Shown piece by piece: positions 36,250-45,095 of a stretch of 62,233 nucleotides of DNA. The DNA comes from Pseudothauera nasutitermitis. GTDB lineage: Bacteria > Pseudomonadota > Gammaproteobacteria > Burkholderiales > Rhodocyclaceae. Position numbers and translations under genes: made by a program. The stretch lies in assembly GCF_004801295.1 (NCBI RefSeq), contig NZ_SSOC01000011.1, forward strand, positions 1-62,233. Reading direction: 5' to 3'. Numbering within the stretch: position 1 is the stretch's first letter; every line of letters starts with the position of its first letter. The notes under the pieces are model-generated. The model made no database searches, had not been told where the DNA came from, and worked only from the letters and a program-made list of their open reading frames with translations.

Positions 36250-37125
36250 ATGCATCGCACCCGCTTCTACACGCTTTCCGCCTCCTGCCCCGACCGCGTG
36301 GGCATCGTCGCCAAGGTTTCCGGCTTCATCGCCGAGCACCAGGGCTGGATTCTGGAGACCGCGCTGCACGCCGAGCCGCCGCGCGACGGCGAGGCGGTGG
36401 GGCGCTACTTCATGCGCGTGGAAATCCGTGCCGATTCCCTGCCTTTCCATCTCGCCGAATTCCGCGAACGCTTCCGCCCGCTGGCCGAAGAGCTGGAAAT
36501 GGACTGGAAGATCACCGATTCGGCGGTGAAGAAGCGCGTGGTGGTGCTGGTGAGCAGGCAGGAGCACTGCCTGTACGACCTGCTGGCGCGCTGGCAGTCG
36601 AAGGAACTGGACATCGAGATCCCCTGCGTGATCTCCAACCACGACGATCTGCGTGGCTTCGTCGAATGGCACGGCATCGCCTTCCATCACGTGCCGGTCA
36701 CCGCGGACAACAAGGCCTCCGCCTATGCCGAAGTTCAGCGCATCTTCGAGGAAGTGCGCGGCGACACCATGGTGCTGGCGCGCTACATGCAGATCCTTTC
36801 GCCGGAACTGTGTGCCGCCTATCCGGGGCGCATCCTCAACATCCACCACAGCTTCCTGCCCAGCTTCGTCGGCGCCAAGCCCTACCACCAGGCGTGGACC
36901 AAGGGCGTGAAGCTGATCGGCGCCACCTGCCACTACGTCACCGCGGACCTGGACCAGGGGCCGATCATCGAGCAGGACGTGATCCGCATCGACCACTCCG
37001 ACGCGGTCGAGGACATGGTGCGCTACGGCAAGGACATCGAGAAGACCGTGCTCGCGCGCGGCCTGCGCTACCATCTGGAAGACCGCGTGCTGCTGCACGG
37101 CAACAAGACCATCGTGTTCCGCTGA
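36250..37125 (+). CDS. purU: Formyltetrahydrofolate deformylase
   Basis: PurU (291 residues) hydrolyses 10-formyltetrahydrofolate to formate and tetrahydrofolate, balancing one-carbon pools. An N-terminal ACT domain (residues ~5-85, SCPDRVGIVAKVSGFIAEHQ) is followed by a formyltransferase-fold domain whose catalytic region reads INIHHSFLPSFVGAKPYHQA, with GATCHYVTADLDQGPII at the active-site Asp. Length is typical (E. coli 280). It is single, between an intrinsic terminator and the MntA/HepT pair; in this window it may work with metH, which consumes methyl-tetrahydrofolate. Confidence 0.96.
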   Translation: MHRTRFYTLSASCPDRVGIVAKVSGFIAEHQGWILETALHAEPPRDGEAVGRYFMRVEIRADSLPFHLAEFRERFRPLAEELEMDWKITDSAVKKRVVVLVSRQEHCLYDLLARWQSKELDIEIPCVISNHDDLRGFVEWHGIAFHHVPVTADNKASAYAEVQRIFEEVRGDTMVLARYMQILSPELCAAYPGRILNIHHSFLPSFVGAKPYHQAWTKGVKLIGATCHYVTADLDQGPIIEQDVIRIDHSDAVEDMVRYGKDIEKTVLARGLRYHLEDRVLLHGNKTIVFR

Positions 37126-37197
37126 ATGTCCCGCAGGGCTTGACCGGCGAACGGCAAGGCCTAAGATCGGGGCTATAGTCGACTTCGGGAGAACGGC

Positions 37198-37488
37198 ATG
37201 GACCGCGAGCGCGCACTGGCCCTGCTGGCGCAGAGCAAACCCCTGCTGCGCGAACGTTTCGGTGTCATCGGCCTCGCGCTCTTCGGCTCCACCCTTCACG
37301 GCAGGGCTCGGCCGGACAGCGACGTGGACGTGCTGGTACGTTTCGACGGGCCGGCCAGTTCGCAGCGTTATTTCGGTGTGCAATTCTTTCTCGAAGACCT
37401 CCTCGGCGCCCCTGTAGATCTGGTCACGGACAAGGCCCTGCGCAAGGAACTGCGTCCGTACATCGAGCGCGAGGCGCTGCATGTCTGA
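37198..37488 (+). CDS. mntA: MntA-type minimal nucleotidyltransferase antitoxin
   Basis: A 96-residue nucleotidyltransferase of the MNT family. The active site shows GSTLHGRARPDSDVDVLV, the GSx10DxD pattern (Gly30, Ser31, Asp42, Asp44). Characterised MntA proteins attach AMP to the Tyr of the HEPN toxin HepT and so silence it. A good GGGAGA ribosome site precedes the ATG. Its end overlaps the hepT start by 8 bp, as usual for this type VII toxin-antitoxin pair. It is somewhat shorter than average but has all active residues. Confidence 0.9.
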   Translation: MDRERALALLAQSKPLLRERFGVIGLALFGSTLHGRARPDSDVDVLVRFDGPASSQRYFGVQFFLEDLLGAPVDLVTDKALRKELRPYIEREALHV

Positions 37489-37843
37489 AGCGCCAAAACG
37501 GGAGTGGCGCTTCTACATCCAGGACATGATCGATTTCGGCGAGAAGGTGGTCGCCTATACGCAGGGCATGACGCTCGAAACCTTCGTCGCCAATGACCTG
37601 CACTTCGACGCGACCATCCGCAGGCTGGAACTGATGGGCGAGGCGGCAACCCGCATTCCAGCGGAAATCAGGGACAGTCATCCCGAGATTTCATGGCGGA
37701 TGATCATTGCCGCGCGCAACCGGCTCATTCACGGCTATCTGGGTATCGACAACGATACGCTGTGGAGCATGGTGCGGGACGATGTCCCGGCGCTTCTGCC
37801 GAAGCTGCGCGCCATTCTGGATACGGGTGACGGAAGGGCCTGA
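37481..37843 (+). CDS. hepT: HepT-type HEPN ribonuclease toxin
   Basis: A 120-residue all-helical HEPN (DUF86) protein. Its active site is RNRLIHGY, the R-x4-H-x-Y motif at residues 79-86, which cleaves RNA and holds the Tyr that MntA adenylylates. It overlaps mntA and forms a toxin-antitoxin module. Homologues stabilise genomes or defend against phage; which one applies here is unknown. The module lies next to a TonB receptor gene that runs convergently, with 51 bp between. Confidence 0.9.
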   Translation: MSEAPKREWRFYIQDMIDFGEKVVAYTQGMTLETFVANDLHFDATIRRLELMGEAATRIPAEIRDSHPEISWRMIIAARNRLIHGYLGIDNDTLWSMVRDDVPALLPKLRAILDTGDGRA

Positions 37844-37894
37844 ATCGGGAAGCATGAGGCACAACGCCCTTCGGCCGTTGTGCCCGGCACTGGC

Positions 37895-40375
37895 CTAGAA
37901 TTGATAATGCCCCGTCAGGGTGAATTTGCGGGGTTCGCCATATTGGTTGACCGCGTAAGCCGTATTGCTCCCGATCGCCCGCCAGTAGGTCTTGTCGAAC
38001 AGATTGTCGATATTGAGACGGACGTCGAGATTTTTCGAGGCACGGTATCCGACGAACAGGTTGGCCAGGGCGTAAGCCTTTTGCTCGATGCGGAATGGCG
38101 TGCCGGCATCGTAGAAGTTCGTGCCCTTGTTGTAGATATCGCTTTGCCACGACACGCCGCCACCGATTTTCCAGCGATTCAGTTCTCCAGGCATTTGATA
38201 GCTCGTGAATAGCTTGAACATGTGCCGCGGCAGATCCGTGGCGAACAACCGGCCGACCTTGGCCGGGTCCGCGTCCTTGCGGTATTTGGCCTCGGCGAAG
38301 GTGTAGCCGGCCGCCAGTTGCCAACCCGGCGTCAGGCGGCCATTGAGTTCCAGTTCGATCCCTTCGCTGCGGACTTCACCGGCCGCTTCGCTGCAACTCG
38401 GCACCAGGTCGGAGCACTGGTCGCGGGTGAGGGCCTTGGCGCGGTTTTCCTGATCGATGCGGAAGAGCGCCACGCTGGCATTCAGCCCGCCGCCGAAATA
38501 TTCGCCCTTGAGGCCGATTTCGTAGTTCTTGCCGACGATGGGCTTGAGCGTCTTGCCCGAAGCGTTCAGCGCCGATTGCGGCTTGAAGATGTCGGTATAG
38601 CTGGCGTAGAGGGAATGCCGCGCATCGAGGTCGTAGATCACGCCGGCGTAAGCGGTGAAGTGCCGGTCGACGGCGTACCTGGAGCGGGTCGTGCGGGTGC
38701 CGTTGCGGGTTTTCGCGTCGTAGTCGAACCAGTCGTAGCGGCCGCCGACGATGAACTTCAGCGTGTCGGAAACGTTGAAGCGCGCGGTGGTGTAGAAACC
38801 CTTCTGGCGCGTGGTGCGATCCTGGTGCCAGTAGTTCAGGTCCATGGCTTGCGGTGCGACGCTGCCCGGGTCCCAGTTGTGGATGTCCAGGTCGAGTTCG
38901 TCGCTGCGGGAATTCCCTTTGCCGTCGAAATCGAGGTCGCGCAGGCTGGCGCCGACCACCAGTTCGTGGCTGCGCCCGAGAAGCCGGAAGGGGCCGGAGG
39001 CGAAGGCGTCATAGCTGCTTTGCCGGTCGGTGTATTTGTACTGGCCGACGTACTGGCCGAACTGGCGGGCATCCACCCAGTAGGTCCGTTCCAGTTGTGA
39101 ACCCAGCATGTCCAGATCGGACCAGGTGTGGCTGGCCGACAAGTGCAGTTTCCAGTCGTTGCCGAAGCGATGTTCAAGCTGGGTGAACAGCGTGGTGTTG
39201 TCCTGGTCCCAGTAATCCCAGTTATTGCCCAGGTAGGTGGAGCGCGACAGCCCCAGGTTGCTTCCGTCCATGGCGACCGGCAGCCCGCCCCAACTGCTGG
39301 TGTGGTTGGCGTTCTGGTGCGAAAAACCCGCGGTCAGCAAGGTTTGCTTGCCGAGGTCGGCTTCGGCGATGGCGTAGAGCACGGAGCGCTCGGTGTCGGC
39401 CACGTTCTGGAAGCTGTTCTTGTTCTGATAGGTCGCCACCACCCGGCCGCGCAGGGTGCCGGCCTCGTTGAGCGCATTCGCGGCGTCGACCTCGACCCGG
39501 TAGTTGTCCCAGCTGCCGGCACTGGCGGTGACGGAAAGCTGCGGCGTGGCGGTCGGGCGCTTGCGCACCATGTTGATGGCGGCCGAGGGGTTGCCGGCGC
39601 CCTGCATCATGCCGGTGGCGCCGCGCACGATCTCCACCCGGTCGTAGATGGCCATGTCGGGCGTGGCGTTCATCTCGCGGCTGATGTAGTGGGAAAGCTC
39701 GCTGGGCAGGCCGTCGGTCATCAGGCTGTCAACGGCGAAGCCGCGCGAATAGAAGGCCACACGGTGGGGGCCGTCCTTGGTCATGGAAATGCCGGGGGTG
39801 GCCGCCAGCACGTTTTCAAGGATTTCCACCTTCTGGTCGTCCATCTGCTGGCGGGTGACCACGGTGACCGCCTGCGGTGTTTCCCGGATGGACAAGGGCA
39901 GCTTGGTGGCGGTCTGCATGTTGCGCGTGGTGTAGCTGCCGGTGTTTTCGGTGATGCCAGTGCGCTCGGCCTTCGCGGTCACCGTCACCGGCGCCAGCCT
40001 GGCGTCGCCACCCGCGGGGCGCGGCAGCTGCATCAGCGTCCAGTTGCCGCTGCTTCCCTGTACGGCGCGCACGCCCTGTCCCGCGGTCAGCGTGTCGAGG
40101 CCGCCCTGCAGATCGTACTGGCCGCGCAGGCCGGGGGAATTCAGGCCGTGCGTCAGCGTGGGGTCGAAGGACAAGGTGATGCCGGCCTGGCGGGAGAAGC
40201 GGTTGAGGGCGTCTTCCAGCGGGCCGGCGGGCACTTCGTAGTGCCGTTGTTCGGCGCTCTGGGCATGGGCTAGGGGACTGGTCAGCAGCGGAACGGCGAG
40301 CAGCAGGCTGCCGGCGAAGGCGGCGTGCAGCAGCATGGCGAGCGGTTTGCGCTGGGGGCGCGGGGGATGCGTCAT
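37895..40375 (-). CDS. TonB-dependent siderophore receptor with STN domain
   Basis: An 826-residue outer-membrane receptor. A Sec signal peptide (cleaved near AHAQSAE, residue ~39) precedes an STN signalling domain (~45-115, YEVPAGPLEDALNRFSRQAG), then the plug (~135-270) and a 22-strand barrel that ends in the canonical C-terminal Phe (LTGHYQF). The TonB box region is near ARLAPVTVTA. The STN domain means that substrate binding outside is passed to the FecR-like protein encoded just upstream. It resembles ferric-siderophore receptors of the FpvA/FhuE group; the ligand is not known. Confidence 0.93.
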   Translation of the reverse strand: MTHPPRPQRKPLAMLLHAAFAGSLLLAVPLLTSPLAHAQSAEQRHYEVPAGPLEDALNRFSRQAGITLSFDPTLTHGLNSPGLRGQYDLQGGLDTLTAGQGVRAVQGSSGNWTLMQLPRPAGGDARLAPVTVTAKAERTGITENTGSYTTRNMQTATKLPLSIRETPQAVTVVTRQQMDDQKVEILENVLAATPGISMTKDGPHRVAFYSRGFAVDSLMTDGLPSELSHYISREMNATPDMAIYDRVEIVRGATGMMQGAGNPSAAINMVRKRPTATPQLSVTASAGSWDNYRVEVDAANALNEAGTLRGRVVATYQNKNSFQNVADTERSVLYAIAEADLGKQTLLTAGFSHQNANHTSSWGGLPVAMDGSNLGLSRSTYLGNNWDYWDQDNTTLFTQLEHRFGNDWKLHLSASHTWSDLDMLGSQLERTYWVDARQFGQYVGQYKYTDRQSSYDAFASGPFRLLGRSHELVVGASLRDLDFDGKGNSRSDELDLDIHNWDPGSVAPQAMDLNYWHQDRTTRQKGFYTTARFNVSDTLKFIVGGRYDWFDYDAKTRNGTRTTRSRYAVDRHFTAYAGVIYDLDARHSLYASYTDIFKPQSALNASGKTLKPIVGKNYEIGLKGEYFGGGLNASVALFRIDQENRAKALTRDQCSDLVPSCSEAAGEVRSEGIELELNGRLTPGWQLAAGYTFAEAKYRKDADPAKVGRLFATDLPRHMFKLFTSYQMPGELNRWKIGGGVSWQSDIYNKGTNFYDAGTPFRIEQKAYALANLFVGYRASKNLDVRLNIDNLFDKTYWRAIGSNTAYAVNQYGEPRKFTLTGHYQF

Positions 40376-40510
40376 GTCGGCTTTTCCTCGGTAGATGTTG
40401 AACGACCTCTACCTGCCGAACGAGGGACGCAAAACCCGTAAAGGATGCTCATTTTTTTGCGCGAGCAACGCCACAGGGCCGGGGCAGTGCCGAATACCCC
40501 GGCCTTTTCC

Positions 40511-41527
40511 TCAACGCGCGTTTTCCACCATGATCCAGTAGCGGCTGCGCTGCTTCACCCTGACCGGTAGCGTCTGCGTCAGTGCAGTCAGCACCAGATC
40601 GGTGTCGTGCAGCTGGAACACGCCGGAAATGCGCAGCTCGGCCACGGCGGGATCGCAGCGCAGCCAGCCGCTGCGGTAGCGGCCCAGTTCGGCGAGGAAA
40701 TCTTCCAGCCGCATCTGGCGGGCCACCAGCACGCCTTCGGTCCAGGCGGTGAGGTCGAGCGGGGTATCGCGCACGGGCGAGGCACCCTCCGCGCCGACAT
40801 GCCAGACCTCGCCCGCATGGGCGATGCGTGCTGCCTCGGCGGAGGCCGAGGGCAGGGCCACGGCGCCCTCGGTCACGCTGAGCCAGGTGGCGGCCTCGTC
40901 CTGCCGTACGTGGAAACGTGTGCCGAGCGCCTGGAACACGCCCTGCGCCGTGCGTATCCGCAGTGGGCGCTTGCCGCCGTGTGCCGCATCGGCGCCACTG
41001 TCGAGGAAGATTTCCCCGCGCAGCAGCACCAGCAGGCGTTCCTGCGTGCTGAAGCGCAGATCGACGGCGGTGTGGGTGTTGAGAACGAGGCGGGTGCCGT
41101 CTTCCAGGGTGATTTGCCTGCGCTCTCCGGTGGAGCTGCGCAGATCGGCGGTGAGCGCGGGCAGCGGGTTGCCCTGCCGCCCGAGCTGCCAGCCCAGCCC
41201 GAGCGCCGTGCCGCCGAGCACCAGCGCCTTGAGTGCCTGGCGGCGGCCCCGCTGGCTGCGGCGCTGCGTTTCGAGCCTGGCCAGCGTGTCACCTGCCAGC
41301 GACGCGCTGGAGGCGGGAAGCAGATGGAAGTCCTCTTCCGCCCAGTGCAACTGCCGCCATGCCTGTTCGTGCAGTGGGTCGGCGGCACGCCAGCGTTCAC
41401 AGGCGGCCCGCAGTCCGCTATCCGTGGCAGCGGATTCGAGTTTCACCATCCAGCCGATGGCCGCCTCCAGCACCGCCGGCGGGAGGTCGTCATGCAGTGT
41501 CGCGGGCTGCCCCGGTGCAGTGCTCAT
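40511..41527 (-). CDS. FecR-type anti-sigma regulator
   Basis: A 338-residue inner-membrane regulator. An N-terminal cytoplasmic DUF4880 part (AIGWMVKLESAATDSGL) comes first, then a membrane segment (ALVLGGTALGLGWQLG, near residue 95), and a periplasmic FecR domain with TLEDGTRLVLNTHTAVDLRF and RTAQGVFQALGTRFHVR. It senses the STN domain of the receptor and controls the sigma factor. Its ATG (41525-41527) overlaps the sigma factor stop, so the two are coupled. The C-terminal half carries the STN-like region common in FecR proteins. Confidence 0.92.
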   Translation of the reverse strand: MSTAPGQPATLHDDLPPAVLEAAIGWMVKLESAATDSGLRAACERWRAADPLHEQAWRQLHWAEEDFHLLPASSASLAGDTLARLETQRRSQRGRRQALKALVLGGTALGLGWQLGRQGNPLPALTADLRSSTGERRQITLEDGTRLVLNTHTAVDLRFSTQERLLVLLRGEIFLDSGADAAHGGKRPLRIRTAQGVFQALGTRFHVRQDEAATWLSVTEGAVALPSASAEAARIAHAGEVWHVGAEGASPVRDTPLDLTAWTEGVLVARQMRLEDFLAELGRYRSGWLRCDPAVAELRISGVFQLHDTDLVLTALTQTLPVRVKQRSRYWIMVENAR

Positions 41528-42072
41528 CCGGCGTGCCCGCCCCGCAGGAGTTCTTCGCGTGCAAGCTGCAGGCGCATCCGGTGGCAGTGGCGGATGGCCT
41601 GCGCCATGTGCTTTTCCACCGACGACAGGGAGATGCCCTGGCGCCGGGCGATTTCGGTGTAGGGCAGGCCTTCCAGGCGCGACATCAGGAAGCAGATGCG
41701 CGCATTGGATGGCAGTTCGGCCAGCAGCGCATCGATGCGCATCAGCACCGACATCATCCGCATCTGGTCTTCCGGGCTGGGGGCCTGTTCTTCCGGCAGC
41801 AAGGCAACGGCATCCGCATAGGCGCGTTCCAGTTCGCGCCGGCGCAGATGATCGATCAGCACGCCGCGGGAAATCGTGGTCAGCCAGGCGCGTGGCTCGC
41901 GGATCTGATCCAGTTGCTCGGTCTTGCCCATGACCTTGACGAAGGTGTCGTGCATCAAGTCGGCCGCGCCATGTCCATCGTCCAGCTTGCGGCGCAGCCA
42001 GCCGAACAGCCAGTGGTGGTGATCGAGGTAGAGCGTTTCCAGTTGCTTTTGCCGCAGCAGGTGTTTCGGCAT
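41524..42072 (-). CDS. ECF sigma factor, FecI-like
   Basis: A 182-residue extracytoplasmic-function sigma factor. Region 2 includes AADLMHDTFVKVMG and REPRAWLTTISRGVLIDHLR; region 4 has LEGLPYTEIARRQGISLSSV as the -35 recognition helix. The start ATG at 42070-42072 gives the usual length; the open frame further up overlaps the Fur-like site. Together with the FecR-type protein and the TonB receptor it forms a cell-surface signalling module for iron uptake. Confidence 0.93.
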   Translation of the reverse strand: MPKHLLRQKQLETLYLDHHHWLFGWLRRKLDDGHGAADLMHDTFVKVMGKTEQLDQIREPRAWLTTISRGVLIDHLRRRELERAYADAVALLPEEQAPSPEDQMRMMSVLMRIDALLAELPSNARICFLMSRLEGLPYTEIARRQGISLSSVEKHMAQAIRHCHRMRLQLAREELLRGGHAG

Positions 42073-42140
42073 ACCGGGCCCCGGGATTGTTGCTGGTGAT
42101 CTTCCGCACCTTCCTGGAAGCCAGCCTGGGCTGCAAATAA

Positions 42141-42159
42141 ACAAGAATGGTTTTCATTC
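42141..42159 (-). promoter_or_regulatory. Fur-box-like palindrome upstream of the ECF sigma gene
   Basis: AGAATGAAAACCATTCT on the minus strand is a near-palindrome that matches the central AATGATAATCATT of the Fur consensus at all but two positions. It lies 70 bp upstream of the sigma factor start, where an iron repressor would block transcription of the fecI-fecR pair. Confidence 0.7.
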
Positions 42160-42214
42160 TATTTCCTGGCTGGATTTCTGCAAAGGCAAGCTCGGGGCGG
42201 GGCCGGACGCGTGC

Positions 42215-42242
42215 AAAAAAAACGGCGCCCCGAAGGGCGCCG
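42215..42242 (-). terminator. Intrinsic terminator of the porin-glnK-amtB operon
   Basis: On the minus strand CGGCGCCC and GGGCGCCG form an 8-bp perfect stem over a TTCG loop and are followed by an 8-base T-run (42215-42222). It lies 51 bp after the amtB stop. Confidence 0.92.
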
Positions 42243-42292
42243 TCGAGGCCGGACCGGAGGAGAGGACGGTCGGCCGGGGAGGATCGATCGGC

Positions 42293-43678
42293 TCAGTGGT
42301 GGTAGGCCGTTTCGCCGTGCGAAGTGATGTCCAGCCCTTCGCGCTCTTCTTCCTCGGAGACGCGCAGGCCGATCAGCACATCGACGATCTTGTAGGCGAT
42401 CAACGAGACCACGCCGCACCACACGATGGTGACGATGACGCTCTTCACCTGTACCCACACCTGGGCAGCGATGGAGAAGTCGTCCGCACCGGTGCCGCCC
42501 AGCCACGGGGCCGCGAACACGCCGGTGAGGATGGCGCCGACGATGCCGCCCACGCCATGCACGCCGAACACGTCGAACGCGTCATCCGCGCCCAGCAGGC
42601 GCTTCAGGCCGCTCACGCCCCACAGGCAAGCGAAGCCGGCGATCAGGCCGAGGACGATGGAGCCCATCGGGCCGATGAAGCCGGCCGCCGGGGTCACCGC
42701 GACCAGGCCGCCCACCGCGCCGGAAGCCGCGCCCAGCATGGAAGGCTTGCCCTTGAACAGCGCTTCGCCGACGATCCACGCCACAGTGGCCGTGCCGGTG
42801 GCCAGGATGGTGTTGATGAAGGCCAGGCCGGCGATGCCGTCGGCCGCGCCGGCGGAGCCGGCGTTGAAGCCGAACCAGCCCACCCACAGCAGCGAGGCGC
42901 CGACCATGGTCAGGGTCAGCGAGTGCGGGGTGAGGGCCTCACGGCCGTAGCCGATGCGCTTGCCCACCAGGTAGGCGCCCACCAGGCCGGCGATCCCGGC
43001 GTTGATGTGCACCACGGTGCCGCCGGCGAAGTCCAGCGCGCCGTCCTCGGCCAGCAGGCCGCCGCCCCACACCATGTGGGCCATCGGGATGTAGCTGAAG
43101 GTGAACCACAGCACGGCGAACAGCAGCACGGCGGAGAATTTCACCCGCTCGGCGAAGGCGCCGACGATCAGCGCGCAAGTGATGGCGGCGAAGGTGGACT
43201 GGAAGGCCACGAAGACGAATTCGGGAATCGTCGGCAGCGCGGCGGACAGCGTGTCCGGGGTGATGCCCTTGAGGAACACGTAGTCGAAGCTGCCGTAGAA
43301 CGTGCCTTCACCCCCGAAGGTCAGGCTGAAGCCGTAGATGGCCCACAGCACGGTGATCGTCGAGAAGATCACGAACACCTGCATGAGCACCGACAGCATG
43401 TTCTTGCTGCGCGCCAGGCCGCCGTAGAACAGCGCCAGGCCGGGGATGGTCATCAGGATGACCAGCATGGTGGAGGTCAGCATCCACGCGGTGTCGCCGC
43501 TATCGAGCGTCGGCTCGGCCTCGGTGACCGCCTCCGCGACCGCTTCGGCGGTGGCCACGACGGCGCTGACCGCCTCGGTCGCCGCCTCGACGAGCGGGGC
43601 CGCCGTGTCCTGGGCGAACGCGCCGCCCGCAAAACTGACGGCCAGGGCCGCCCACAGTACTGCAATCAGCTTTCTCAT
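42293..43678 (-). CDS. amtB: Ammonium transporter AmtB (copy 1)
   Basis: A 461-residue ammonium channel with 11 membrane helices after a cleavable-looking signal sequence (MRKLIAVLWAALAVSFAGGA) and an unusual Ala/Glu-rich stretch of about 40 residues before the first helix (SGDTAWMLTSTMLVILMTIPG). Family motifs AGGTVVHINAGIAGLVGAYL, and FVFVAFQSTFAAITCALIVG with pore residues are clear; the His of the pore are in VHINAG and FGVHGVGG. It lies 18 bp downstream of glnK, the P-II gene that blocks it under ammonium sufficiency. The C-terminus (EEEEREGLDITSHGETAYHH) has the GlnK-binding tail. Confidence 0.96.
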   Translation of the reverse strand: MRKLIAVLWAALAVSFAGGAFAQDTAAPLVEAATEAVSAVVATAEAVAEAVTEAEPTLDSGDTAWMLTSTMLVILMTIPGLALFYGGLARSKNMLSVLMQVFVIFSTITVLWAIYGFSLTFGGEGTFYGSFDYVFLKGITPDTLSAALPTIPEFVFVAFQSTFAAITCALIVGAFAERVKFSAVLLFAVLWFTFSYIPMAHMVWGGGLLAEDGALDFAGGTVVHINAGIAGLVGAYLVGKRIGYGREALTPHSLTLTMVGASLLWVGWFGFNAGSAGAADGIAGLAFINTILATGTATVAWIVGEALFKGKPSMLGAASGAVGGLVAVTPAAGFIGPMGSIVLGLIAGFACLWGVSGLKRLLGADDAFDVFGVHGVGGIVGAILTGVFAAPWLGGTGADDFSIAAQVWVQVKSVIVTIVWCGVVSLIAYKIVDVLIGLRVSEEEEREGLDITSHGETAYHH

Positions 43679-43696
43679 TTTCTATGGCTCCCTTGC

Positions 43697-44047
<351 letters not shown>

Positions 44048-44055
44048 TCACCCGG

Positions 44056-44074
44056 CCGGGGCGGGCTGCCCCGG
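44056..44074 (-). other. Intercistronic hairpin between porin and glnK genes
   Basis: CCGGGGC (44056-44062) and GCCCCGG (44068-44074) can pair over a 5-base loop. No T-run follows, so it may serve as an mRNA processing or stability element that allows different amounts of the porin and of GlnK-AmtB from one transcript. Confidence 0.45.
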
Positions 44075-44088
44075 CGCGCGGGCGAGGC

Positions 44089-44820
44089 TTAGAAGGAACG
44101 GCTCACCGACAGCACCACGCGGTCGTCGGCGACGCGCGAGTTCTTGATGTCGGTATCGACGTAGTGCAGGCCGAAGTCGAAGCCGCCGTAGGAGTAGGTG
44201 GCACCGAGCTTCCAGTCTTCGTAGTTGTCGGCGTTGCGGGTATCCGAATAGCCGTAGTGGGCGTCCAGGGTCAGGGCGTCGTAGATCGGGTAGGAGACCG
44301 ACAGGTCGTAGTAGCCGCTGTTCTTGGCGTCTTCGACACCGAACTGGTTGGACGACAGGGTGTGCGAATAGGTGAAGGAGAGGAACTCCCAGGACAGGCC
44401 GACGTAGGCTTCCAGGGTGTTCGGATTCTTCGAGCCGGTGGCAGCCTTCCAGGCGGAGTCGAAGTCACCGGGATAGTAGTACTGCAGCAGGCCCACATCG
44501 ACGCCCAGCGGACCGATCTCGGTGGCGTAGCCGGCGTAGATGTTGGTTTCCAGGCTGCTGCTGGAGCTCACGCCCGTGCCCTTCTCCATGTCGCGCAGCC
44601 AGGACACGTTGGAAGCCCAGAAACCGACGTAGAAGCCGCTGTCGTGCGCGTAGTCGAAGCCACCCTGCAGGGCGGGGCGCTGATCGGTCTGGCTGATGCC
44701 GCGGAAGGTGTAGTCCGAGACGATGCTCACGTTTGCGGAGAACGGGCTGTCTTCGGCCATGGCGGCGCCGGAGGCGAGCAGCGTCGCGACGGCGATGGGG
44801 GCGAGAATGCGTTGATGCAT
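44089..44820 (-). CDS. TorF family putative porin
   Basis: A 243-residue outer-membrane beta-barrel protein. A signal peptide (cleaved at AAMAEDSP, near residue 23) is followed by NVSIVSDYTFRGISQTDQRP, the hallmark of the TorF/Gcw_chp porin family, and alternating beta strands to a terminal Phe (VVLSVSRSF). The start ATG at 44818-44820 has AAGGAGAA as ribosome site. It is the first gene of the sigma-54 controlled operon with glnK and amtB, so it may let ammonium or other nitrogen sources through the outer membrane; the substrate is inferred from context only. Confidence 0.87.
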   Translation of the reverse strand: MHQRILAPIAVATLLASGAAMAEDSPFSANVSIVSDYTFRGISQTDQRPALQGGFDYAHDSGFYVGFWASNVSWLRDMEKGTGVSSSSSLETNIYAGYATEIGPLGVDVGLLQYYYPGDFDSAWKAATGSKNPNTLEAYVGLSWEFLSFTYSHTLSSNQFGVEDAKNSGYYDLSVSYPIYDALTLDAHYGYSDTRNADNYEDWKLGATYSYGGFDFGLHYVDTDIKNSRVADDRVVLSVSRSF

Positions 44821-44860
44821 GGTTTTCTCCTTGGGAAAAGGGCTGTGCGCGGCATCCAAT

Positions 44861-44876
44861 GCATTCTCCGTGCCAG
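44861..44876 (-). promoter_or_regulatory. Sigma-54 promoter of porin-glnK-amtB
   Basis: On the minus strand TGGCACGGAGAATGC has the invariant GG and GC exactly 10 bp apart (GG-N10-GC) and the full TGGCAC upstream half. It lies about 40 bp before the porin start. Nitrogen-starvation control by NtrC and RpoN is expected. Confidence 0.88.
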
Positions 44877-44973
44877 ATTGTAGGAAACCCGCCAAAGTGC
44901 TTGTTGCAGCACAACATTCCTGCCTGGTTCCATGCTTCCGGCAAGCATGTGCGGGGTGTGCGCCTCACCGCCA

Positions 44974-44990
44974 TGCACGACAATGGTGCA
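44974..44990. promoter_or_regulatory. NtrC-box-like palindrome upstream of porin-glnK-amtB
   Basis: TGCACG-ACAAT-GGTGCA matches the NtrC consensus TGCACC-N5-GGTGCA at 11 of 12 positions. It lies about 110 bp upstream of the sigma-54 promoter, the usual enhancer distance. Confidence 0.8.
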
Positions 44991-45029
44991 TGCCGGCCAG
45001 GGCCCGGCACCAAAAGCAGCTTGGACAAT

Positions 45030-45054
45030 GAAAAAGGGGGCCGGGGCCCCCTTT
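45030..45054 (-). terminator. Intrinsic terminator of the glnK-amtB (copy 2) operon
   Basis: AGGGGGCC and GGCCCCCT (45035-45042 and 45045-45052) form a perfect stem, and on the minus strand a T-run (45030-45035) follows. It is about 45 bp after the amtB copy 2 stop and separates it from the porin promoter region. Confidence 0.88.
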
Positions 45055-45095
45055 CGCGCGATCGGCCCGCCGCGCAGCGGGCCGTGCCGGCGCGC

